This document shows positions 11,869 to 20,287 of a DNA stretch of 64,000 bases, in pieces; the stretch's first letter is position 1; each line of letters opens with the position of its first letter. The notes under the pieces were generated by a model. It was given only the letters and a program-made list of their open reading frames with translations. It searched no databases and was not told the DNA's origin. A program made the position numbers and the translations under genes. The stretch is from Bostrychus sinensis (taxonomy: Eukaryota > Chordata > Actinopteri > Gobiiformes > Eleotridae): positions 15,113,479 through 15,177,478 of the forward strand of contig CM036245.1 of NCBI GenBank assembly GCA_020698575.1, read 5' to 3'.

Positions 11869-11907
11869 CTAATCATGAACTTTGTCTCTCTTTATTTTAC
11901 AGGTAAG
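11869..11907 (+). promoter_or_regulatory. Candidate recursive splice site (acceptor fused to donor)
   Basis: A branch-point-like CTAAT (11869-11873, branch A at 11872) and a pyrimidine tract (TTTGTCTCTCTTTATTTTAC) precede AG at 11901-11902. GTAAGA follows immediately. An acceptor joined to a strong donor with nothing between is the hallmark of a recursive splice site in long introns. A second strong donor, CTGTAAGTG, lies downstream with its GT at 11981-11982, defining a 78-nt potential recursive-splicing exon (11903-11980). Vertebrate recursive sites are described as having such an exon. It applies only if the host transcript runs on the plus strand, which cannot be shown here. Confidence 0.5.
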
Positions 11908-11989
11908 ATGACCTTTGCTCTCCCTCTCTGCTCATGTCTGCTCCATGTTGATGGGAAGACCTGTTGCTTTCTGTTTTTCTGTAAGTGTG

Positions 11990-12925
11990 GAAAATAGAGA
12001 CAAGTATAGCTCTGCACTGGTTCACAATTATCATGGTTGTGCAATGTTGTAGTGATTTTGTGTTGTCTGTTGTGGTGACATGGCCTTGTATGAATGTATT
12101 TCCCTTACAGCTGTGTATATCTACTAGATCAAACCAGATTAGGACACAGTTGTTGGCACTGGTTTTCAAGGCCTTGGTTTGTTTATTTTTGGCAGTGTGA
12201 ATTTCACCTCTCCTTGTTCCTGCCACATTCAGACCATATTTAGTGAAGCGTAGGAGGAAAATTGTTACTGAGGAGCAAACCTAATAATTTTGTGATTTGT
12301 ATTTTCAAAGTGTTGCATTGACTCATGCCCATAAATCATTTTATTACAATTAACCCCATTGGTGCTACTGCTTTGCAAATTCCAGATTATTATTATTTAA
12401 TCTCCAATAAAGAGATAGACAAAAGTGACAAAGGGTGGCTTCCTAAAGACAAAGTGTGTAAGGCCTGGCTAACTCCACTTGGCAGAGATTTATTGCAGCT
12501 CTTCAGCAGGTCAGACTCAGAATTGATTTTCTTTTGTCCATTTTCCCACAGGAACAACTATTTGTAACACTAAATCATGTCCTAAAGCAGCACTTGCACT
12601 GTTTCTTATAGGCCTCTCTGCCCACAAGCCATTTTCTACAGTTTATACAGATACAACTGTCCAACTGGCAAAATAAGCAATTTTGTGGTCAATAAGTGCA
12701 AGAGGGCTGCATTTAGAGAGACAGAGGAAACTATAGAAAGAATACACATTGAGTGCTGAGAAATACAATAGACCACCTTTCTGCATTACTTTAGATGTCC
12801 TTACAGGTAAGACAAGGAAGAGAAAAAGACAAACAAAATGGAACATCAGAATCCCAAATCATTGCTGTCACTGTGCAACAAGAAAAATGAAGATACAATA
12901 CAGTTTTATAATGAGAACGACAGAA
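11990..12925. other. Unique DNA with a second AG/GTAAG junction
   Basis: No exon or repeat was recognised. At 12801-12812 TTACAG is followed immediately by GTAAGA, but the upstream pyrimidine tract is weak and interrupted by an AG, so it is a poorer recursive-site candidate than the one at 11903. Frames at 12325-12567 and 12643-12846 show no domain. Confidence 0.45.
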
Positions 12926-13056
12926 GATTTATCAATTAACTATCCTTGAAAGTGGCCTGTCAGTCACCAGATTTAAATCCCAATTAAAATCTTTGGTGGG
13001 AGTGAAAAAAAGGCATTTGCAGGAGAGGCAATCAAACATCACTGAGCTAGAGGCTG
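12926..13056 (+). pseudogene. Tc1/mariner transposase 3' scrap
   Basis: Around 12944-13055 the plus strand encodes, with small indels, the end of a Tc1/mariner transposase. CTTGAA then TGGCCTG, CAGTCACCAGATTTAAATCC (QSPDLNP) and AATCTTTGGTGGGA (NLWW) correspond to the LEWPAQSPDLNPIENLWW block around the last acidic residue of the DDE triad. The reading frame breaks immediately after DLNP and again after KKAF, so it is dead. It directly abuts the Harbinger-like element to its right. Upstream of 12944 the similarity fades. Confidence 0.7.
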
Positions 13057-13256
13057 GACAAACCTAAGTTCGTTCAGAAGCGGCCCTGTTTGGTCCGCTT
13101 TAATTGAACTCTAGTTCGTTTGCTCGGAAAGTCCGGTTCATTTGGGAAGGTGTGAATGCGCAATCAAACTCTGATCCAGAGCAAAAAATCAAACTCTGGT
13201 CTGCTTGAAAAGGTGGGTCTTGTTTCGGTTGAAGTGAACCCTTGAGCGGTTCGATA

Positions 13257-13634
13257 GCATATGGCAGGGGTCTGCAACCTTCGGGATCCAAAGAGCCAGT
13301 TGTTGCCAAAAATACAACATTTGCATCTGTAAAGAGCTGCAACCAATTTTAATGCACAAAAGTCACCCAACTCATTACTGAAATATAGCATATGGGGGGT
13401 CATTAATATTTGAAAACTAACAAAGAACTGTGTTAAATATTGCACTAACAATCTCACTCAGAGAACTAGAGTTACACTCTTTAACTATTTCTTGGTTCTT
13501 GTGTGTGGCTCTTCAGTCATCTTTTTATTTCTTTATTGCATAACCAGATGTCAGATGCAAAAGGAGCCACAAGAGCAGGGCTAAAGAGCCACATGTGGCT
13601 CTAAAACCATGGGTTGCAGACCCATGGCATATGT
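13257..13634. mobile_element. Nested 362-bp non-autonomous hAT element
   Basis: The element at 13265-13626 starts CAGGGGTCTGCAACC; the reverse complement of its right end is CATGGGTCTGCAACC. It is flanked by 8-bp duplications GCATATGG (13257-13264) and GCATATGT (13627-13634), one change apart. Both ends carry the GAGCCAC/GTGGCTC motifs common to this hAT group, including AGAGCCACATGTGGCTCT near the right end. No transposase remains. Reading straight across the duplication restores the continuous host sequence GATAGCATATGTGAACGC, so it inserted into the older Harbinger-like element. Confidence 0.85.
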
Positions 13635-13692
13635 GAACGCAAAGCGGACGAAACAGTGATCCAAAACCAGGAAGTGGACCACGCTGGGAGAA

Positions 13693-13791
13693 ATGGCTCG
13701 CATTCAGACATGGAGTGAGGCGGAGACATAAGCCCTGAGAAAGATGTGTGACCACTCAAAAAATCAACAAAGTTTTCAAGTTAATTAGTGA
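13693..13791 (+). pseudogene. Relic Myb/SANT-like frame of a DNA transposon
   Basis: From the ATG at 13693 the frame reads MARIQTWSEAET, then TAA, ALRKMCDHSKNQQSFQVN, then two stops. The TWSEAE motif with a conserved tryptophan resembles the first helix of Myb/SANT-like DNA-binding domains that Harbinger-type elements encode beside their nuclease. The in-frame TAA after 12 codons and the downstream stops show it is broken. Other explanations (chance similarity of a short stretch) are possible. Confidence 0.4.
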
Positions 13792-14326
13792 AAAATGGAA
13801 TGGATTTCCCTATACAGTAGAGCAGTGATGCCAAAAGCTTATATTGTGATTAATTTATTCAAATAGTAATAGGCTAAACAAATTTGGCGATGCCCTTGCT
13901 CATCATCTGCAGCCTATAATATGGACAACAGGGGTATGCAGTGGTTTGTCTTTCTGCCCTGCTCGGTATAAAAGTAACATTGTCCGTGGTCCACTGCCTT
14001 TTCTGCTGCTCAGGGCAAGTCCATTGTTGATATGTAAATCCAAGACATTTGTGAATGTCCAAAAAGAAATCCCAACTCTGCTTGAATCTGATGCCGCTCT
14101 TTTGTTTACATCATGTGATGAACGTAGCTACTCTTCACTGACCAACAGAGGAGCAGGGTTTCCTGTTCACTGTTTCACCTTGTCTTCACCTTCAGTAATT
14201 CTTGATGCAGCACCCCCACAGGTGAGGGGGGAAATACCTTATTCAAAAGGTGTGGTTTGTTTGCCAAAGTGCAGTGTGAAAGCGAACCATACTGCTAAAA
14301 AATACAACAATGTTGCAACTTTAGTC

Positions 14327-16319
14327 CCCAATCAACCTGAGTCTGTTGGACTATTATCCTTAAATCACCCTAACCTTTACCAACAGTGCAATGACTAAAA
14401 CACCTCCTGTGTCTGCTTACACCAAGTCAGCGCAGGATATGAAGCTATCTCTGATGACATTCTGTCATTTTTAGCGAGTATATGTTCAAATTTGCCATAC
14501 TTTTCATCTCTTAAAGTCCAACATATAGTTTCTGATATTGGACCTTTTTCCTTTTAAATGTCAACCCTTCAGTCTTCACAGAGCTCAGTCTCAGCTCCAG
14601 GCCTTGCATTTATTTCTGTGGTTTCTTTGGATCAGATGAGACAAAAACAGTGTGACTCTCTCTCTGCAGGGGCTTAAGAGGATTAGAGCAGCACAACTGT
14701 CTGCAGCTCAATTACACCTTTAAACCTAAGGAAGAAGAACCTGAGTCCATTTAAATCTTACATGCATGTCGTGCGTTACAAATGAGTGTGGTTTCGGAGA
14801 GCTATGCCTAACCTGTAGATACATTTGTACATGGTCTTCCTACAGTTGTTTTCCATTTTTCACGATTTCTCTGTCTCACTTTGTTTTGTCTCTTAAATAA
14901 ACACTGACTGTTATTTATATGGTAATTCTCCAATGAAACATATGACATCTCCGTTCAGTTCAGGAGAATGAAAATTAGATTTGTGTTTGGACTTGGTACT
15001 TGATACATAGCTCTGAAAACAACCCTTTTTCTAGTAACTCTAAAACAAATAAGAACAACAAACAAACAAAGAGTATGAAGTGTGAGTAGGAATTAGTTAC
15101 GTCTGTTGAGGGGCACACTATATTTTAAGCTACTGACCTATTTCTCACCTAGTCAGTGACTTGTCAAATTATATTTATGTGTATGTCTTATTTTAGGATG
15201 TAAAGACGATGGGAATTGTATAAAACGAACGAGACAGTAACCCAGCAGACAGAAGCATGAAATATGTGTGTGCAGAAGAGAGAGGTTTTAAAATGGATGT
15301 ACACAAGTGGTTTTCTTTGAGAAAAGCTTTGCATCTGAATCATCGCCCACTGGATAACCTGCAGTGCGGTAATGTGGCTTAAGCTGCTGCAAAGACACTC
15401 ACAGCGGAAGTGGTAGGAAAGAAAAGAAATGGGTGAATATGTGACAGAATGCATGAAAAAGCAGGATGTCTGCCACACAGCTGTCGTCAGTAACTGCTCA
15501 ACATAAAAAGGTCAGAGCATCGAGCGGCTGCAAAGCGTAGCAGTCTCTTGACATATAGCCAGAGTTCATATCCTCAGAGAATACAGCAGCACTGAACATT
15601 GTTTGTATTGGTTAAGGTCTGGTTATGGTTCAGTGGGTCATTCTTCATGTGTGTGTTGAGATTTTATGAAGCAACGCTGGAGAGTTTTGCTGCAACAAAT
15701 GCATTTGACCCGCAAAGCAGAGGTCATAACCTGAATAGATGTGGCCTGTAAAGTCACATACCATACTTGAACACAGTCTGTTGATGGAGCTCTTATGCAT
15801 TTATATTAGTTTCTAACTAGCTAAGGTTAAAAATGGAAATACATCAACAGGTTAACTTTTGCAAACTGAATAGAAACATCTGAAGAAAAAAACAACATTG
15901 AAATTTGAAGCTACTGATGTTACAGTTGTAGTCACATTGAAATAAAATGTTAATCAAATGAGGAATCAGGCTCATTCTAATGATTGATGTGTGCCCAGAT
16001 GCTTGTAACTAAAATGTCATGGTTGCCCACTCGCTTCATATGAATTTAATCCATTACATTTTATGTCTCATTACTTAAAGGTACTGTAAGCAGCATGCTT
16101 ACGCTAGTGGAGTCTAAATCAAAACTATGGTCTGTGAGTTGTCAGTATTTCCGCTTTTCTGATTGGGCGTAATGTAGGGTGTAGGACCAAAACAAAAAAT
16201 GTAAATATAAACAACTTGGCCATTTTGCTTATATTTAAAATATCAGCAAAACTAATATTTAACTAAAAATACATGATACATATGTCATTTATACTTAAAT
16301 ACTTAATTAAATACTTCAT
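14327..16319. other. Unique AT-rich DNA
   Basis: No repeat family was recognised. A 96-codon minus-strand frame at 15188-15478 has no domain. The 150-codon plus frame at 13946-14398, which runs in from the left, also lacks any recognisable domain. Confidence 0.5.
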
Positions 16320-16340
16320 AAAATACTTAACAGTGATATG

Positions 16341-16365
<25 letters not shown>
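16320..16365. repeat. (TA)n target and left inverted flank of the R4 element
   Basis: AAAATACTTAACAGTGATATG (16320-16340) followed by (TA)n. The left flank matches, inverted, the sequence at 20261-20287 on the other side of the R4 insertion, apart from two 2-nt insertions. The TA run directly abuts the element's 3' end (TTTTTT on the minus strand). The pre-insertion locus therefore looks like a palindrome with a TA-repeat centre. Confidence 0.75.
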
Positions 16366-16371
<6 letters not shown>

Positions 16372-16423
16372 TGTCCTCTCGCCCTCCGTGGGTGGTTTTT
16401 TCATCCATCCAAGCTCGGGTCCT

Positions 16424-18427
16424 CTACCAGAGGCCTGGGAGCTTGAGGGTTCTGCGCAGTATCTTTGCTGTTCCTAGGACTGCGCTCTTCTGGACTGAGA
16501 TGTCTGATGTTTTTCCTGGGATCTGCTGTAGGCACTCTTCCAGTTTGGGGGTTACTGCCCCGAGTGCTCCGATGACCACGGGCACCACTGTTGCCTTCAC
16601 TTTCCAGGCCTTCTCAAGTTCTTCTTTGAGGCCTTGGTACTTCTCTAGCTTCTCGTGTTCCTTTTTCCTGATGTTACAATCGCTTGGTATTGCGATGTCA
16701 ACCACAACGGCTTTCCTCTGCTGTTTGTCCATCACCACAATGTCCGGTTGGTTCGCCACTACCATTTTGTCTGTCTGGATCTGGAAGTCCCACAGGATCT
16801 TAGCTCGGTCATTCTCTATCACCTTTGGAGGTGTTTCCCATCTTGACCTCGGGACTTCCAGACTGTACACTGCACAGATGTTCCTGTACACTATACCAGC
16901 CACTTGGTTATGACGCTCCATGTATGCTTTCCCTGCCAGCATCTTACAGCCTGCAGTTATGTATTGGATTGTCTCAGGGGCCTCATTGCACAGTCTGCAC
17001 CTGGGGTCTTGTCTTGTATGGTAGATCTTGGCCTCTATTGCTCTGGTGCTCAAGGCCTGCTCCTGTGCAGCCATGATCAGTGCCTCTGTGCTGTCCTTCA
17101 GTCCAGCCCTTTCTAGCCATTGGTAGGATTTCTCGATGTCAGCCACTTCAGTTATCTGTCGATGGTACATCCCATGTAGGGGCTTTTCCTCCCATGATGG
17201 TTCCTCCAGCACCTCGTCCTCTGTTTTCCACTGCCTGAGACATTCACTGAGAACTTCATCTGTTGAGGCTATCTTCCTGATGTAGTCAAGGATCTTGGAT
17301 GTTTCATCCTGGACAGTGGTTCTGACACTCACTAGTCCTCTGCCTCCTTCCTTGCGCTTAGTGTACAGTCTCAGGGTGCTGGATTTGGGGTGGAACCCTC
17401 CATGCATGGTTAGGAGCTTTCGTGTTTTCACATCTGTGGTCTGAATCTCTTCCTTTGGCCAGCTTATTATTCCCGCAGGGTATCTGATGACCGGCAGGGC
17501 ATAGCTGTTGATTGCCCGGACTTTGTTCTTGCCATTGAGCTGACACCTTAGGACTTGCCTTACTCGTTGGAGGTATTTGGCTGTGGCTGCTTTTCTTGTG
17601 GCCTGGTCCAGGTTGCCATTTGCTTGTTGGATTCCAAGGTACTTGTAGCTGTCCTCAATGTCTACTATTCTGCCGTCTGGGAGTGGGACCCCTACTGTAT
17701 GGACTACCTTCCCTCTCTTTGTCACCATCCGCCCACACTTCTCAAGTCCGAATGACATTCCGATGTCATTGCTGTAGATCCTGGTTGTGTGGATCAGTGA
17801 GTAAATGTCTCTCTCGCTCTTGGCGTACAGCTTGATATCATCCATGTAGAGGAGGTGACTGATGGTGGCCCCGTTCCTGAGTCGGTACCCATAGCCAGTC
17901 TTGGTGATTATCTGGCTGAGGGGGTTCAGACCTATGCAGAACAGCAGCGGGGACAGAGCATCTCCTTGGTATATCCCACATTCGATGGACACTTGTGCAA
18001 TTGGCTTGCAGTTGGCCTCAAGGGTGGTCTTCCACTGCCTCATCGAGTTTGCAATGAAGGCTCTTAGAGTCCTGTTCATGTTATACATCTCCAAGCATTC
18101 CATGATCCATGTGTGTGGCATTGAGTCATAGGCTTTCTTGTAATCAATCCAGGCGGTGCACAGATTAGTGTGTCTGGCTTTGCAATCCTGAGCGATTGTT
18201 CTATCTACGAGCAGCTGGTGTTTAGCTCCTCTGGTGTTTTTACCAATTCCCTTCTGTGCTGTGCTCATGTATTGATCCATGTGCCCACTTATCTTAGCCG
18301 CTATGATGCCTGACATGAGCTTCCATGTGGTGGGGAGACAGGTTATTGGTCGATAGTTGGATGGGGCCGTTCCCTTCAGGGGATCCTTCTGGATCAGGAT
18401 TGTCCGGCCATTCAGGGTGGGTCCCAT
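16424..18427 (-). CDS. R4-clade LINE: reverse transcriptase, zinc knuckle, restriction-like endonuclease
   Basis: A 667-codon frame that begins inside the reverse transcriptase domain, so its ATG is not the natural start. Visible motifs: SNYRPITCLPTTWK (about residues 23-36), AWIDYKKAYDSMPH with the first catalytic Asp (92-105), YQGDALSPLLF (153-163), and the catalytic YMDD (194-197). A CX2CX8YX4C zinc knuckle starts at residue 477. The restriction-like endonuclease has PD (561-562) and, 14 residues later, D577 followed by IAIPSD. The knuckle should be CCHC; here the histidine position is tyrosine. The protein would nick target DNA and copy the element RNA from the nick. The frame is open to a stop at 16424. 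A small deletion near 18405 separates it from the preceding frame. Confidence 0.88.
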   Translation of the reverse strand: MGPTLNGRTILIQKDPLKGTAPSNYRPITCLPTTWKLMSGIIAAKISGHMDQYMSTAQKGIGKNTRGAKHQLLVDRTIAQDCKARHTNLCTAWIDYKKAYDSMPHTWIMECLEMYNMNRTLRAFIANSMRQWKTTLEANCKPIAQVSIECGIYQGDALSPLLFCIGLNPLSQIITKTGYGYRLRNGATISHLLYMDDIKLYAKSERDIYSLIHTTRIYSNDIGMSFGLEKCGRMVTKRGKVVHTVGVPLPDGRIVDIEDSYKYLGIQQANGNLDQATRKAATAKYLQRVRQVLRCQLNGKNKVRAINSYALPVIRYPAGIISWPKEEIQTTDVKTRKLLTMHGGFHPKSSTLRLYTKRKEGGRGLVSVRTTVQDETSKILDYIRKIASTDEVLSECLRQWKTEDEVLEEPSWEEKPLHGMYHRQITEVADIEKSYQWLERAGLKDSTEALIMAAQEQALSTRAIEAKIYHTRQDPRCRLCNEAPETIQYITAGCKMLAGKAYMERHNQVAGIVYRNICAVYSLEVPRSRWETPPKVIENDRAKILWDFQIQTDKMVVANQPDIVVMDKQQRKAVVVDIAIPSDCNIRKKEHEKLEKYQGLKEELEKAWKVKATVVPVVIGALGAVTPKLEECLQQIPGKTSDISVQKSAVLGTAKILRRTLKLPGLW

Positions 18428-19196
18428 CCTTTAGCAGCTGGTTCATTTGTGCTGCCAGGCGCTCATGGAGTGAAGTTAGCTTTTTCAGCCAGTAGGTGTG
18501 GATCATGTCAGGCCCTGGTGCTGTCCAGTTTTTCATACCTGAGACTCTTTGTTGGATGTCTGCCACTGTGATGGTTACTGGTTCTTGTTCAGGGAGGTTG
18601 CTGTGGTCTGCTCTTAGATCCTCCAGCCACTGTGCACTGTTGTTGTGTGACGCCTCCTTCTCCCATATGCCTTTCCAGTATTGTTCAGTCTCCAGCCTTG
18701 GTGGGTCTGCTCTGTTGTTATTACCTTGCCACTGAGAGTACACTTTAGCTGGTTGAGTTGAGAACAGCCGGTTTATTCGCCTTGCTTCGATTTCTCTCGT
18801 GTACCTCTTTAGGCGGGTGGCCAAGGCTTGGAGTCTTTGCTTGGCAGTTTCCAATGCTTTTCCAGTTTCCATGCTGTACCTCTTGGGTGCTTGTTGTTTC
18901 ATTGCACCTTTCTGGAGCTCTGACAGTTGGCTCACTTCTCTCCGAGTTACCTTGATTTTAGCTTCTAACCTTCTTTTCCATGGTGGATATGGATCTTTGT
19001 GGTTGCTCTTTGGTTGATAGCCAAGCTCCTCAAGGATCACTGCTGCTGAAGTGTATATCAGCTCATTGGTTTCAGTGATGGTCATCTTAGGTATTGTTCC
19101 CAAAGCTGCATTCACATCTTCCAGGAGACTTTCTGAAGGTACTTCACTCAGCCTGTGTAACTGGTGTCGGGGTTGCCTGGTCTTCATTTTAGCCAT
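18294..19196 (-). CDS. R4-clade LINE: linker and start of reverse transcriptase
   Basis: A 300-codon frame. Residues 1-220 form the basic, helix-rich linker upstream of the polymerase, with a run of Arg/Lys (RRLEAKIKVTRREVSQLSEL, RLKRYTREIEARRINRLF). WTAPGPDMIHTYWLKKL (224-240) is the first conserved reverse transcriptase block of R2/R4-type LINEs. Homology stops near PEW (261-263). A short deletion around 18405 shifts the frame, and the last 37 residues are nonsense overlapping the next frame. The start ATG overlaps the stop of the preceding frame (ATGGCTAA on the minus strand). So either a one-base slip split a single ORF, or the two frames are coupled. The clade normally has one long ORF, which favours a slip. 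Confidence 0.82.
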   Translation of the reverse strand: MAKMKTRQPRHQLHRLSEVPSESLLEDVNAALGTIPKMTITETNELIYTSAAVILEELGYQPKSNHKDPYPPWKRRLEAKIKVTRREVSQLSELQKGAMKQQAPKRYSMETGKALETAKQRLQALATRLKRYTREIEARRINRLFSTQPAKVYSQWQGNNNRADPPRLETEQYWKGIWEKEASHNNSAQWLEDLRADHSNLPEQEPVTITVADIQQRVSGMKNWTAPGPDMIHTYWLKKLTSLHERLAAQMNQLLKDGTHPEWPDNPDPEGSPEGNGPIQLSTNNLSPHHMEAHVRHHSG

Positions 19197-19641
19197 GAGT
19201 TGGTGTTAACTCCCCTCTGACCTTGCGTCCTGGCTTCCCCTTGCCGCAGCATATGTGTTGTATCTCATCAATCTCAAGTTGTGAAAGCAGGTGCCGCTTG
19301 TGGATGTTGGAACACTGAGCTACTAGTTTAGCAGTGAGTGTTGATTGTGGGTTTCGAAGTTGCCATATTTCCCACATTCTCTTCATGTAACCCCTCTGAC
19401 TAGGGTTACTGGAGTAGTAGCATTCCAACAGAGCCTTGTTCTCGCATCTCGTCCACTTCCGTCTTGTTCCAGTAGCCCACTTCTCATCAGGCTGCTCTGG
19501 TTCCCCAACACCTGACGCAGACCTTGTTTGACTGGGCGACGTCTGAGCCGGTATGTCTCGTAATTCATTGTCTCTCATCATCATATATGAGGTAGGCAAT
19601 AGCGCATAAGCGCATAAGCAATAGTGCCTAAGGACCCACAC
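19189..19641 (-). CDS. R4-clade LINE: N-terminal Myb-like DNA-binding domain
   Basis: A 150-codon frame. The likelier translation start is the run of three methionines at residues 20-22 (near 19584), because the preceding residues look like translated leader. Residues 60-130 (RRKWTRCENKALLECYYSS ... GYMKRMWEIW ... LVAQCSNIHKRHLLSQLEI) match the Myb-like domain of R2/R4-type LINEs, with the spaced tryptophans W63, W90 and W93. This domain is thought to help position the protein on target DNA. It ends with CCGKGKPGRKVRGELTPTHG and a TAA that overlaps the next frame's ATG. No separate zinc finger is evident at the N terminus. Confidence 0.78.
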   Translation of the reverse strand: MWVLRHYCLCAYALLPTSYMMMRDNELRDIPAQTSPSQTRSASGVGEPEQPDEKWATGTRRKWTRCENKALLECYYSSNPSQRGYMKRMWEIWQLRNPQSTLTAKLVAQCSNIHKRHLLSQLEIDEIQHICCGKGKPGRKVRGELTPTHG

Positions 19642-19654
19642 TGGAAGTTGGTAT

Positions 19655-19729
19655 TCGCCTCGGCCGGGATGTGAACCCGGGTCCCCTGTGTGAAAGTCGG
19701 TTGACTAACTCACTGAGCTACCCAGCCGA
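19655..19729 (-). promoter_or_regulatory. tRNA-like 5' head of the R4 element (A and B boxes)
   Basis: The first 75 nt of the element read as a degenerate tRNA on the minus strand. TAGCTCAGTG (within 19709-19720) fits an A box. GGGTTCACATCCC (19666-19678) fits a B box within a perfect 5-bp T stem, CCGGG/CCCGG. The outer 9 nt at each end (TCGGCTGGG and CCGAGGCGA) can pair at 7 of 9 positions. The anticodon stem is poor, so it is not a working tRNA gene. It points in the same direction as the LINE and starts exactly at the (TA)n junction. It may be an internal RNA polymerase III-type promoter, a captured SINE head, or a template-jump scar. Which of these holds cannot be decided from one copy. 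Confidence 0.7.
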
Positions 19730-19732
19730 TAT

Positions 19733-19792
<60 letters not shown>

Positions 19793-19794
19793 TA

Positions 19795-19837
<43 letters not shown>

Positions 19838-19942
19838 ATATGATATATATATATTATATATATATATGATATATATATATATATATATCATATATATATC
19901 ATATATATATATATCATATATATATATATCATATATATATAT

Positions 19943-19979
<37 letters not shown>

Positions 19980-20030
19980 TATATATATGATATATATATA
20001 TATATATCATATATATATATCATATATATA

Positions 20031-20064
<34 letters not shown>

Positions 20065-20287
20065 TATATATATATATCATATATATATATCATATATATA
20101 TCATATATATATATATATCATATATATATATATATATCATATATCATATATATATATATATATCATATATCATATATATATATATATATCATATATCATA
20201 TATATATATATATATATCATATATCATATATATATATATATATCATATATATATATATATATCACATATCACTGTTTTAAGTATTTT
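19730..20287. repeat. Long (TA)n tract with right inverted flank
   Basis: More than 500 bp of TA repeat interspersed with TATC/GATA interruptions, running from the LINE's 5' end to ATCACATATCACTGTTTTAA (20261-20280) and GTATTTT. The last 27 nt are an inverted match of 16320-16340. Reading frames here (runs of Tyr and Ile) are artefacts of the repeat. The tract can fold into many cruciforms and may be misassembled in length. Confidence 0.9.

Larger units (their letters stand above)
13057..14326. mobile_element. Harbinger-like DNA transposon remnant
   Basis: A GC-richer block with a characteristic run (CGGCCCTGTTTGGTCCGC, GTCCGGTTCATTTGGGAAGG, GTGAACCCTTGAGCGGTTCG, then GTGAACGCAAAGCGGACG and CAGGAAGTGGACCACGC) has the look of a teleost multicopy DNA transposon. 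After a nested hAT (13265-13626) it continues into a relic frame starting MARIQTWSEAET, a Myb/SANT-like opening seen in Harbinger-family accessory proteins. The right part includes GGTTTGTTTGCCAAAGTGC. Exact termini are not resolved: CCTAAGTT on the left and GACTAAAGTT (reverse complement) on the right are a weak pair. The class assignment is an inference from the Myb-like relic. Confidence 0.5.
16366..19729 (-). mobile_element. R4/Dong (Rex6-like) LINE, nearly full length
   Basis: A 3.36-kb non-LTR retrotransposon on the minus strand, about the expected full length for the R4 clade. In transcript order: a 75-nt tRNA-like 5' head (19729-19655), a short leader, a Myb-like domain (19641-19189), a linker and the start of the reverse transcriptase (19196-18294). 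Then come the reverse transcriptase core, a zinc knuckle and a restriction-like endonuclease (18427-16424), and a short 3' UTR ending in T6. Both ends directly contact (TA)n, pointing to insertion into TA microsatellite. There is no AP endonuclease, as expected for this clade. Two frame changes and a lost zinc-knuckle histidine mean this copy is probably inactive, but it is young. It would move by target-primed reverse transcription. Confidence 0.9.

Noticed and set aside
13946..14398. 150-codon plus-strand frame inside the Harbinger-like element
   Set aside because: Sequence resembles no transposase or Myb domain, and the frame runs past the apparent element end into unique DNA.
16338..17116. 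Plus-strand frames over the LINE (for example 16338-16913)
   Set aside because: They are antisense shadows of the minus-strand reverse transcriptase/endonuclease frame.
19655..19729. Functional tRNA gene
   Set aside because: The anticodon stem does not pair and the acceptor stem has mismatches. It is tRNA-like, not a working tRNA.
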